DNA from: Lumnitzera littorea
Lineage: Eukaryota; Streptophyta; Magnoliopsida; Myrtales; Combretaceae
Assembly: GCA_024138015.1 (NCBI GenBank)
Contig: JAMXBB010000001.1
Span: 127,643,560 to 127,707,559, forward strand
DNA length: 64,000 nt
Direction: 5' to 3'
The notes beneath the pieces are model-generated. The model saw only the letters and a program-made list of their open reading frames with translations, was not told the DNA's origin and searched no databases. Within the stretch, counting starts at the first letter, position 1, and every line of letters begins with the position of its first letter. The position numbers and the translations under genes were made by a program. Below, piece by piece: positions 35,167 to 46,034 of the stretch.

Positions 35167-38100
35167 TATAGGCCCCACAATCAGCTACTCGAGATTCAAT
35201 TCATAGAATTTATGACAATCGAGCAAATTGTTCGATTCAGCTCAAAGTTTACGACGAAGTTAAAATTATTAATAAAAATAATCCCATGAGTCTGAATTTA
35301 AGAAAATAAATAATAAAATAATCCATTATTATAATATTAAATTTATGTAAATTGTTTATTATTTATCAGAAACGCTTAGAACGAATTCCGATAAGTAACG
35401 AATCGATAGAGATAAATTATATATATACACTAAAAATTATAAAATAACATAAATAATATTTAGGAGTATTTAATTGTACCATATATGAATCTACATGTAG
35501 TTGAAAATATGTGAAATATACTAAAATAATGTTAATTAATTAAATAAAATTCATAAATAATTAAAGAAAAATATGAAAAAATGAAGAAATGTCCAGAAGT
35601 TGGTCGTGGCAGCTTGGAAATAAAAGAAACAAAATCAACCGATTAAAATTCAATAAATAAAAAGTAAAAAAAGGATAAGATAAGACTAATGTCAAGTCAA
35701 ATTAACAAGGAAAAAAAAAATCTAGGCAACCCTATAAATACTCAAATTAAAGCAGAAGCTCCTTTGGTCAATTGAGAGAATTGAGAGAATAGAAAAATTA
35801 AAGAGAACCGAAATATTGAGGGTTAGGGTTATTTACAAAAATTACAAAAAAAAACTATGCAATTAAGGTTTTAGAAGAGAACTCACACCCGACGGCCACC
35901 TAAAAATGAACGGCCACCACCACAGTCTAACCTGGCTGACACGCTTGGAGCTACCTTTGGTGGCTGGAAGGCAATCGGACAAATGAGTTCAATTTTCAAT
36001 CCGATTTTGTTTAATTTTGTAAAAATATTAAATATTCTTAAAAAATTATGAAATTTTTTATTTTGAGAAATTTTAGTATGTAGATTTAAAGAAAATTTTT
36101 ATTTTGATGAATTGATACATGAAAATATATTGTCCTCAAGAAATCTCTCAAACTTGAGCTTTGTTTTATTTAGAAATAAATGACCTTATGAATGTAGTTT
36201 TGAACTTAAAATTTTTGTGTAAACTAGTTAGAGCATTTAAAATAGTACCATGAAGCCCTTTTTCAAAAATAAATTTTTAATAATTTTAGATAATTTTTAG
36301 ACCTTAAAATAATACATAAAATGGGTAATTTGGGGCTAATTAAATACGTAATTACTAATTCGATGCATAATTATATGTTTTAAGATGTTAAAATCTAATA
36401 GAGTATGTTATTTATAGCATTTAGGGTGTTAAATATAATTATTAGGGTATTATGTAGTGTATATGTAATAGGTAAAAATAGTAAATTTAAGTTAATTTTG
36501 TAATTTAGGGTAATTAGGTATAGATGAGTAGGAAAATATTAGATTAAAATTGATATTATAATAATAATAGGAATATATATAAAATATGGTAGGAGACTTA
36601 AATTTAGGTATTTATATGAAAAATATAAAATTTTCTTACATTAAGAGCTGATTCGGTAATTAAATTAGAAATGTAATGTACCGTATTGATCAAAATACTG
36701 ATTAGGAGCTAAAATGTAGATTTATGATACTTAAGTATAGTTAGATGCATTTCACATTTTAATTTGAGAAGAATTCCTAAGGTTCATAAATAAAAACAAT
36801 AATCAGAAGTTAAAACAAAAACTAAATTTACAGATTAATTCAAAAATTGAATCAAAAATTAATTTGGAACTAATTTGGTTATAAGAGATATAAAATTTGG
36901 ATAAATACGTAAAATTATAATCCCTAACGTAAAACCTATGATTTAAAGCTAATATATATATATAAGCAATCATGTTAAATGTAGATCATTCTTATATCAA
37001 AATCTAATTCAAAAACCGAAACCGTAATCAAAACAAGCAACAAATTCGAAACCTAACTAAACAAGGGAAGTAATTCTAAAAAACTTAGACCTAAATGACT
37101 AAATGTAAGAAAATCATAAACCAAAGATACTCGTAATATAAATTACATAACAAAACATATATATGGTAGTTATGAGAAATTAAACCAATATTTGTATTAT
37201 AAGGATTATTAGCGATGGCTAGTACGAGCCACACTTTAAGTGAGTAAGCAAAGAGTCTAAGTAAGTTGAGATTAATACGTTACTGTATTTCGAAGTACTA
37301 ATTTGTAGTACTCGGAAGCTTGAAATTTTACTTGATTATACTTGTTAAATAGTTAACTATGCGTATGTGCTTGTTTCTAAGTTGATGATGTGAATCTAGA
37401 TTTCTGCTTTAGCTTGTATGTGTGTGAATTGTTTGAAATGATTAAATGCCTTAAACCGGATCTAATTACATATATGACTTGAAATTCTAAATTAAATATC
37501 CATAGCAACCCATTAAGGGAAACTTAGAGTTTTCCGGCTAAATACCGACCCCTTCGAAAAGGATAACGCTGAATGGCATGATTGGTTTCTTCTTCATCCT
37601 TAGTCAAATTAAGTGATAGGTGAAAAGGTTACAACAATGGTGAAGTCAATAGTTCGAAGGTAGTCGCGGGAAGAGCGGTGTCTCCATTGTACAAGTATCG
37701 GTTTGGTCGTAAGCTGTTACATTAATAGAAATTCCCCAACCCAGATTAAAGCGAGTAAAATTTCTCTAATCTCACGATGGGTTGAACAATGTCATGCAAT
37801 GGCATTTGCTTGAACATGCATTGCGTTTAATTAATTTAGTTAACAACCCTATTTATATTTGAGGTATAATTTTAAGTCTCCATTCCAACTTATTGAGCTG
37901 TTGATTACTCACATCCCTATAGACATTGTTGTAGGTGCTAGTTAGAAAGCGGCTTACATTTATCTTTAAGCTAACAATTGCTAAATCCTAGGAGAGTGAG
38001 GATAATAACTTGAGAAGCAATTACACTTTCAAGTTCGGAATCTATCTTGAAAATTTTTAGTATTAATTTATGTATTACTTAAGTAGATTATTTAATGTAA

Positions 38101-38286
38101 ATATGTATTTTTCATAATTATATAGTTAAATAATATGTTTAATTTATGAACTGTTTATTTTAAAGCGGGTTAATCATAGACACTTTGTATAAATCGGGTT
38201 TAAAATAGTGGCTGTAAGGTCAACTTCTATCCTAAAATGATTTGTACGACGGAACTATTACAACTTTACCGCTTTAAGGTGTGACA
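35167..38286 (+). mobile_element. Solo LTR, copy C of the 2.9-3.1 kb family
   Basis: It starts TATAGGCCCCACAATC (decayed TG) and ends TTTAAGGTGTGACA. Flanks 'taggg' (35162-35166) and 'taagg' (38287-38291) are a 5-bp duplication with one mismatch. The TATA box is at 35733-35740. The shared core lies at about 37490-37800 with 'aaataccgaccccttcgaaa'. At about 3.12 kb it is the same size class as copy E. It is the only copy lying in non-retroelement DNA, about 0.9 kb upstream of CCT2. Confidence 0.85.
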
Positions 38287-38312
38287 TAAGGTTAAGCAAG
38301 TAGCCTTGTCAT

Positions 38313-39183
38313 TAGTAGTGGGCATAGTTTAGTTTAGTACGGTTCGCCCTCTCTTATTGACTCAAACCTAATATAACAATTCAATTTTTTTTTTTTAAAT
38401 CGGACTTAACCATATGGTTCAATTCTTAAATTTTTTTAACTTAATTAAAATCGATTTAATCCAATTCGAACCATGGTTTGAATTATTTATATCAAATTTT
38501 CACTAAACATTTTTATCTCTAATAACATGTTTTCCTTTCTATTGAACTTTCATATATTTCCAATTAATTTATCATATATTTATCATGTATAATAATACTG
38601 AGTAAAAAGCTATACATGATTTTAACAAATTCAACTTAATTGAACTAGGATAAGAAACTTTATTTTAATGAAAAAACGAGAGGAAGGAGAAGTAAAGTTA
38701 CCTATTAAAAAACAATATGAAGAAAACAAAAGAGACACACTAAAAATTGGAAAAGAAATAAGAGATACGTAAAAAGTACTAAGGTGAGATACTTGATTTG
38801 AAAACATATAAAAGAAGATAATTTAGAAAAGGAAAATTTCCAAATATGAAATTTCAGATAAAACTCACTTAACTTAATCTTAATAGCTTACAAAAAAAAA
38901 AAAAATAAGACAAAGAAGAAGAAATATATGAAAAATTTAATGAAATCTATTAAGATTGATGAAAAAAATAAAAAAATAAAAACAAAACAACTACATAAGA
39001 TTATTTTTGTTTAACTAAATGGTTTTATTCAGTTCTAAACAGTTCAGTTCGATTCCCTTCCCCGAACAGAATCATGAACTGTTTATATATAACCGAATCG
39101 AACCAAACCAAACGGTTCACTTAAAAAACCATTTTTTCAGTTTGGTTTACGGTTTGATTCGCGGTTCGTAATTTTTTTGCCTA
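38313..39183. mobile_element. Non-autonomous hAT-like DNA transposon
   Basis: An 871-bp unit beginning TAGTAGTGGGCATAG and ending TTTTTTTGCCTA is bordered by perfect 8-bp duplications CTTGTCAT (38305-38312 and 39184-39191). The ends are weak inverted repeats (TAGtagtGGGCA and, reversed, TAGGCA). The subterminal DNA is full of 'cggttcg/cgaacc' motifs, for example 'cgaatcgaaccaaacc' near 39094. These features fit hAT elements. No transposase is encoded. It inserted 27 bases beyond the end of solo LTR C. Confidence 0.8.
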
Positions 39184-39191
39184 CTTGTCAT

Positions 39192-40434
39192 ACAAGGTAC
39201 CCAGCTATACCTTGCTTGATCAAGTAAGTTCTAGACAAATACTGTGGAACATAAGATAAGTTATAAGTGGCAAATTCCTAAAATTTACTCTTATAGGTTA
39301 GGATAGAGTATAAAGTCTTAATACCTTCTATCCACCGTATAACCTTACTCTAAGATATATAGGATGTAAATTCCAAGATACCACATAACAATCATGTAAA
39401 TTATTAAATAATATTTTATATAAAAAATAAATAGCAACACTACATTTTTTCAGCCAAGAAATATTTACTAAAGAGAAAAAGAAATTGCCCAAACTCATAA
39501 AATAGAACCACAAACTTAGAGTTGTCTCATTCTTATATATGTCTAAAGTTTTAATAGTGCTTCTCCCCTTCCTCTATATGTTCCATTCCCTTTCCAAATC
39601 CTATTACCATTTGGTAAGTGCTAACCTTGATCTAGTCATAAAAATAAACAAGAGTATTTGTAAATACGTATTTAAAACAATTAATCAAGTGTAAAATGAA
39701 ATCTTTTGGCATAAAAAAAAATCTAACCATGATTTGCTATTGTTAAAAAAAAAATGTGAAGTTAAAATTTATAAGAATAAATGAAAAATTCAAGGTTCCA
39801 AGAGATATTGCATACCTTATAAGTTTTACAAAGTACAAGTTCTAAAATGGTTTTATAATGTTATGGGGTAGATTCTAATTTCAAAAATTGAAGAATCGAC
39901 TACAAATAGGGTAAGTTATGAGTAAAGTCTCATAGCCCATCAACCTTATACTTACTAACCTCTAATTTATGTTAACAAGCCATGTCTCATATCAGTTTAA
40001 ATAAGCATCTACCTAAAAACCTCAACCTATAACACTAGCCTTTTATTAGTTATGTTAAAAATCTAAACTAATAATTTAAACCCATTTAATTAGCATGTTT
40101 GGTGTCTAGATTAAATCTACCTATCTATTAAAATAAACATATCATAACTATAGAATCTCTATTTCGAAAACATGCTTTTGGTATCTTAATTTGCTCAATG
40201 CTTATAATATGAAAATTACAATCAAAACCATAGTAATGTTTGTAAAAATAATATTATAATTTTAGGTCAAATGTAATAATAACCCAGTGAGAACATAATA
40301 GCTAATCTAACCATTAATTGAAATTGACTTAAACAAAAATTTATTAATACTTTGATTCATCTTTTACTAAAAAAGTCAAGTGATTTTATTAATGAGGCCG
40401 TGTCTTAATAAGTGTGCCAAATGGATGTGTATAT
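39192..40434. other. AT-rich intergenic DNA
   Basis: I see no gene or element here. The small minus-strand frame at 39328-39513 has no recognisable features. Confidence 0.6.
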
Positions 40435-40448
40435 AAAAAGGAGGTCTA

Positions 40449-40538
40449 TTAAGGTTATAGCCTATATTATCACTAGTCTCCCATTAAAATAGACCAGGAT
40501 TCGAATTCCACATCCTTACAATTGGCAAAAAAAAAAAA
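40449..40538 (+). mobile_element. Short tRNA-type SINE
   Basis: A body of about 75 bp and an A-tail lie between perfect 14-bp duplications 'aaaaaggaggtcta' (40435-40448 and 40539-40552). It contains a B-box-like 'aggattcgaattcc' (40496-40509) and an A-box-like region near 40449-40462, the two internal promoter parts of RNA polymerase III. The long target duplication and A-tail indicate insertion by a LINE reverse transcriptase. It is shorter than usual plant SINEs, so it may be internally deleted. Confidence 0.7.
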
Positions 40539-40552
40539 AAAAAGGAGGTCTA

Positions 40553-41499
40553 AAATGTTTTAAACCATACTTCTTTTAAGAATGTTGAGAATTATAATAT
40601 AAATTTAAATGCATCACTTTTCTAGAGGTAAAGTTAAAATAAAAGTGAACAAGAATCAAAGAGTGAATGGTAGCAACTAGTGATAACAATGATGAAGAGG
40701 TCAATCAATATGGAGAGAAAAAGAGGGTCCACATGGATCTAACCAGTTTACCAATCATGTTAAATTTAGTTTTCACGAATTTATTTATAATTGTATCATT
40801 GCAAGCCCCCATTTAGAACCCAACCCTTCATAAAGAAAATGTACTCATGTTCTACACAATATTTTAACTCTTTAAAAATAATAATAATAATAATGAAAAA
40901 AAGTTATCATAATATAAAGTCTGAAAACACAATTCTTGAAGATTTGAGAAGTAACATGTGTTTCTAAGTACGCATGAGAAAATATAAGAGGATATATTTG
41001 TAATTTACTATTTTTTGTATTTATTATAGGCACGAATCTACTTTTAGCTAGCATTTGGTTGGCGAAATTAGACAATATAAGGATAACTAATAATACAGCA
41101 TAATGAGAACAATATAATATAGTCCTCTTGCAATATGTTTAGAGTGTCATGCTAAACATGGATTTTTGGGGTTAAAAAGATTTTAAAAATTAAGTATTCA
41201 TATTATAAATTACAAAAAAAGTTAAGTATTGCAATTTGGAAATTTAATGCAAGGTTATTTTTTAAATTTTGAAAATATATTATACTATAAAATATATTTT
41301 TATACTACCAAGTATATGGCACAAATTTTTTAGTTATAATTCAATACCTTAAAGCTATTTTATCTAATAGTCGTGGCCAATACACAAACTAAATAATAGA
41401 ATAAAGAATTTATCTAGTATTGTACCATAAGAATATAGGGATAAAGCTAATATGAATAATTGAATTTTTATATATTTTTTCATTTTAGTACGTAAATTT
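40553..41499. other. AT-rich intergenic DNA
   Basis: Nothing is recognised apart from an (AAT)n run at about 40876-40896. The minus-strand frame at 40872-41075 is not supported as a gene. Confidence 0.6.
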
Positions 41500-42300
41500 T
41501 ATACTTGTTTATTTTAATAACCCAACTCCTTAAATAAGACAAATTGGGATATCCATTATAACGATCGTTATTAAAAAACGATAGAATAACAAATAAGTAC
41601 GTCAACTTTCATTTCATTTCCATTTTTCTACTCAAAGTCTATCATTTTTGTTTTCTATGTTGGTACTTCAATTTTTTAAAATGAAACAAACAAGTATTTC
41701 TTATAATAACCCTTATAAAAACATTATAAAAATCAGCAAATAATAATGAATAATTATAATAAATTAAAAAATGATAATAAAGAATACACCCGAGTCTTAA
41801 AATCTTATTTGATGTAGTTTTTGTAGACAATATTCAACTTTTGCAATGTTTTATATCACTAAATAAAATATAATATGTATTGTATCATTATTATCAACAT
41901 TTATTGTCAAACCGATTAGTGTGAAACTATAATGGGTTAACATAAGATTAATTACATAGGCATGTACCCATTTTTAATTCATTTTCATTTTATTTATTTA
42001 TTATTATTGTGGTGGTTGTTGTTGTTATCTTTTATAATAATACTAATAATTTTAATTCTTTTTTACGATATATTATCATTAGTTTTTTTTTTAATTTATA
42101 TAATGTTTTATAAAGGTTATTGTAAAGATTACCTATTTGTTTCACTTCAAAAAGTTAAAGTACCAAAATAAAAAAAAAATTAAGCACCTAAATAAAAATA
42201 AAATAAAATTTGACATGTTTATATCATTATTTTATCATTTCGTGTTAACGCCCATTATAATAAAGATACTAATTTGCCTCATGTAAAAACTTTTGACAAT
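41500..42300. mobile_element. Fold-back MITE with long terminal inverted repeats
   Basis: The left arm (about 41500-41735) and the right arm (about 42090-42300) are inverted copies. 'acaagtatttcttataataa' (left) reverses to match 'attgtaaagattacctattt' (right), and 'gacaaattgggatatcc' matches 'gatactaatttgcctc' in the same way. The arms are about 210-240 bp, diverged and with small indels, around an AT-rich spacer of roughly 360 bp. Two open frames of 62 and 69 residues, one per arm and on opposite strands, arise from this symmetry and are not genes. The exact ends and target duplication were not fixed. Confidence 0.65.
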
Positions 42301-42434
42301 AATTGAGCTCTATTTTGATTTTTCTTAATTTAACCTATATTAAGTTCAGCTCGCATAATATAAATTACTTGATATTAAATTATGGAAACATATTTTTTCT
42401 TTAAAATATTTTTAAAAAATTGGAGTCACCAACC
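42301..42434 (-). other. Primer-binding site and leader remnant after the Tat LTR
   Basis: On the minus strand, TGGTGACTCC (42431-42422) matches nine of the ten bases of the tRNA-Arg primer site seen at 8273 and 63177. It is followed by 'aattttttaaaaatattttaaag', resembling their leaders. The leader is lost towards lower coordinates, where the MITE begins. Confidence 0.5.
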
Positions 42435-44494
42435 GGTTAAACTGGTAAAAAGTAAAATTAAGGTTTTCGAGTGGAAAAATGTTAATTTAGCCATTAGTCT
42501 ACAAATGTTCTATAAAATTATTTTTAAGAAAACTAAACCAAAAAATTTAAGCTTAGGATCTAATCTATTAAAACTAAGTCACAATGTAAAGATTAAAGAA
42601 ACGAATGAGCTTTTATTTTTTATAATTTTTCTAAAAATGCTAAAATATGTCCAGATATGTAAAAGTATAATCAACATGAATCTTTTAATAATTTTTATTA
42701 CGAATATTTTTTTAAAAATTATTTTTTATAGTTGTCCTAAAGATACCTATATACTCATTAGTCGGAATCAAATCAACATAGTTTTGTTTTTTTAGAAAAG
42801 ATTTAGTCGATTGATTTTTTAAAAAAAAAATTGAACTAAATTTACGCTAATTATCAATATATTATTTTTTAAAAAAAACCTTAAAAAGATCTAACTTCAC
42901 AAATCTAATTTTTTTAAAAAATCCTAACTAACTAAATCTTTTAAAAAACTCCAGTCAAGATTTTTTTTTTAAAAAAAAAGCCCATTACATGTTAAAAATT
43001 AATTTTTCTAGTACCTAAATGATCTACTAAGATACGAAATTTAGATACATATCTTCTCCAAATATACGAATGTTGGAGAAGATATGTAACTTTTTCTAAA
43101 AAATGCACTTTTTGGTAAAAAAATTCAATTTAATTAAAAAATATGAAATTTATCCAAAAAAAATACAATTTATCTAAAATTGCAAAACTGCATGACATAT
43201 AGTTTATGTTAAAATTTATTAAAAAGCCTGTACTAAAAAAACAAGTTAGCAAAATAAAGTGATTAATTAAAAAAGAAAATAAATAACTAACTAAAATAAT
43301 TTACTTAATTACCTACACGGGTCAGATCATACATGTAATCGGCGTGTTTGTGCCATGAACTAATTGTGAACAGTAGACTTGCGCCAAAAATTGCCACATG
43401 ATTGAACATAACTCGTGTGTGCTAATCGATGTGTAGTGAACAGTATAGTGATCGGACATGCATGCAAGTACAATGATTGGATGTAGATTGCGTATGTAGA
43501 TCAATGTGTAGTAAACAGTGCAGTATGTTGTCAAACAATGAAGTGTGTGTAGATCGGTGAATTGTTACTGCCATGGGTGTTGCTGATCGTAAATTGCAGT
43601 GTTGTGGGACGTGAATTTTCGACTGTAAGTTGCTGCTGCTATAGGTGTAGGTGACATGCAAGCTTATGTATGAATGTGATGTATGAAGTGAGGGTCGTGT
43701 GTGATTGAATTGTTGTGACTATGTAGTGATATAGGTGTGTGAAGGCTAATGGAGATTGTGAATGACATGTGGGCTTGTGAGTGAATAGTAGATGAATTGT
43801 AGGGAAGTATGAGCTTTGTGGGTGTGTAATTGTGTGTAAGTGGGTTCTGTGATGTGAGTGAGTGAATTGTGAGTGTGCATAGACCATGAGCAATGACATG
43901 AATTAGGAAATCGTGCAAGAGAATATGAGATGTGTGTGTAATGTGAATTGTGAAGCGTATTTTTTTTTTCTTTACAAACCAATGTCCACTGTTTATAAGC
44001 CATAAATTTGGATCTTTTTGTTATAAAGATTCAATCTTAACAAATCTAATATTCGAAAGATATAATAATACCCAATTTAGATTTATTAAATTCATTGAAG
44101 ATTTAATCGAGTTTCTAGAAACCCCACATTTATTTAGGCTTTCTATCTTGGGCCCGATTCAGTCCATCTTAATTTAGCCACATATATACATTAATTCATT
44201 TAATAAATCCTAAGTCTATTTAGGCTAATATAAATTAGATAAAAATCCGTTTTATATTGGACTAAAAAAATATATTTTAATGAAGTTTAACTATTAAAGA
44301 CTCAAAATTTATTAAATTGAATATACATCTTCAACCATCGTCTGATCCAACCCTAAACGACTGACTTGACTCAACTCTTTATATTTTTTATTTTCTTTCA
44401 ATTTTCGTTTTTTTTTTATTATAGTTTTTTTTTTTCAAATCTGACCCAATAAAAAAAGAATCCTATAGGTGAAAAAAATGAGGTGTCTACAACA
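42435..44494 (-). mobile_element. 3' LTR of the minus-strand Tat/Ogre-like element
   Basis: On the minus strand it starts TGTTGTAGACACCTCAT directly after the polypurine tract. It runs through a T/A-rich segment, a CA-rich low-complexity stretch (43960-43330), 'gatctgacccgtg' near 43320, and AT-rich DNA to the primer-binding-site-like sequence at 42431. The order of parts is the same as in the LTR at 5637-8269. Overlapping His/Thr/Ser-rich frames at 43322-44003 are translations of the CA-rich stretch. Confidence 0.7.
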
Positions 44495-44507
44495 GCCCCT
44501 CTTTATA
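44495..44507 (-). other. Polypurine tract of the Tat/Ogre-like element
   Basis: 'ataaagaggggc' on the minus strand, immediately before the LTR start. Confidence 0.7.
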
Positions 44508-44559
44508 ATAAAGTTTGTTTAAAACTTCACTATAAAGACCAAAAAGATACTCATTTTTG

Positions 44560-45383
44560 CTGAATCCTATCTTGAATTGATAGAATGAGAATTACCTACT
44601 TGAATAGTCAGATAAGTAGTGTCTTGTTTTGGAAGGATGAGATAAAAGGATACCAACTTGAAAGGTCAATGTAAAGAATAAACTGTCCATCTTGAAAAGA
44701 TAAAGCGAAGGAATAGGAGGCCTGTCTTAAAAGAACGGGGTAAAGGAATAGGAGACTCATCTTAAAAGGATGGGCCAAAGGAATAAAAACTTATCTTGAA
44801 AGGATAGGGCAAACAATTAGGGGAGGCTATCTTAAAATGATAAGGCAACATAATAGGAGGGCTTATCTTAAAGGATAGGGCAAAGAAATAAGATGCCTAT
44901 CTTGAAATGATAGGGCAAAAGATTATGGTACCTATCTTGAAAAGATATGGCAAAAGATCAAGAAGCTTATATTGAAAGGATATGGCAAAAGATCAGGAGG
45001 GCTATCTTGAAGAGATATGGCAAAAGATTAGGGTACCTATCTTGAAAGGATAAGGTAAAAGATTAGGAAGCCTATCTTGAAGAGATAGAGCAAATGATTA
45101 AAGTGCCTATCTTGAAAGGATAGGGTAAAAGATTATGATGCCTATCTTGGAAACATAGGGTAAAAGATTAAAGTACCTATCTTGAAAGGACAGGGCAAAA
45201 GATTAAGGTACCTATCTTGGAAAGATAGAGCAAATGATTAAAGTGCCTATTTTAAAATGATAGAGCAATTGATTAGGGTGCCTATCTTAAAAGGATAGGG
45301 TAAAAGATTAGAGTGCCTATCCTGAAAGGATATGACAAATGATTAGAGTGCCTATCTTGAAAGAATAGGACAAAAAAATTGGG
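44560..45383 (-). repeat. 35-bp hairpin minisatellite between pol and 3' LTR
   Basis: Twenty degenerate units with a period of almost exactly 35 bp run from about 44685 to 45383, with more diverged units back to 44560. On the plus strand a unit reads 'gcctatcttgaaaggatagg' followed by 'gcaaaagattaggg'. CCTATC and GATAGG are inverted arms around a 5-7 base loop, so each unit can form a small stem-loop. A period of 35 is not a multiple of three, so it does not code. Position and type match the hypervariable 3' UTR repeats of Tat/Ogre elements. Confidence 0.9.
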
Positions 45384-46034
45384 AGTTAATTGACTTATTT
45401 TGGTTTGATGGATGATCCAAAGATGATAGATCTCTTTAAGATTTTCAAAAAAACTTTAATCCTCCTAAATATCTTTATTAAGAGTTTTAGGATTATTTTA
45501 CCTGAGAATGAAAAATTTTGTAGTTAGCAACCAATTGGCATAACTAACATTGATTCCCAACATTCACTCATTCAGATAGCAGCATGTCACTAAAGTACTT
45601 TATCAATATTGCTCTTTTTCTTGGAATAGGATCTTCTTCACTTATGGGGATCCAATCATGATTGAAACTTTTAACTAATAAGTCTTTTAGCTATACTATG
45701 CTCATGTCTTGATTCTACTCTCATCGTTACTGGGTCTCAATTTCTACCTCCATGATTCTTGAAAAATAGATCTCTTTTTGAAAAAACAAGATTAAATCAT
45801 TAGGAGCATTCAACTTTAATTAATTTGGTAGCTTAAATTCATTGGTGAGTGTTTAGTTTTTAAGTGTGTGAGGCTAAGAAACATAGTATACAAGGATTTA
45901 TGAATGACGTGTTTGTCGGTCAATGACCATCTATTTTGGAGAACATTCATGGATATCAACTTTGCTTACAAACGATGAAAGATCGACTACAAACAATTCT
46001 TAAGAAAAATTGGAATCTTTATTGAACTCAGTTT
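45384..46034 (-). other. 3' untranslated spacer of the Tat/Ogre-like element
   Basis: No coding signal between the end of pol at 46035 and the minisatellite. Confidence 0.6.

Noticed and set aside
43322..44003. Cluster of His/Thr/Ser-rich minus-strand frames
   Set aside because: Same situation: CA-rich low-complexity LTR sequence read in several frames.
44560..45383. Regular repeats with dyad symmetry that look like a CRISPR array
   Set aside because: The genome is a plant's, units follow each other without unique spacers, and the position fits a retroelement 3' UTR minisatellite.
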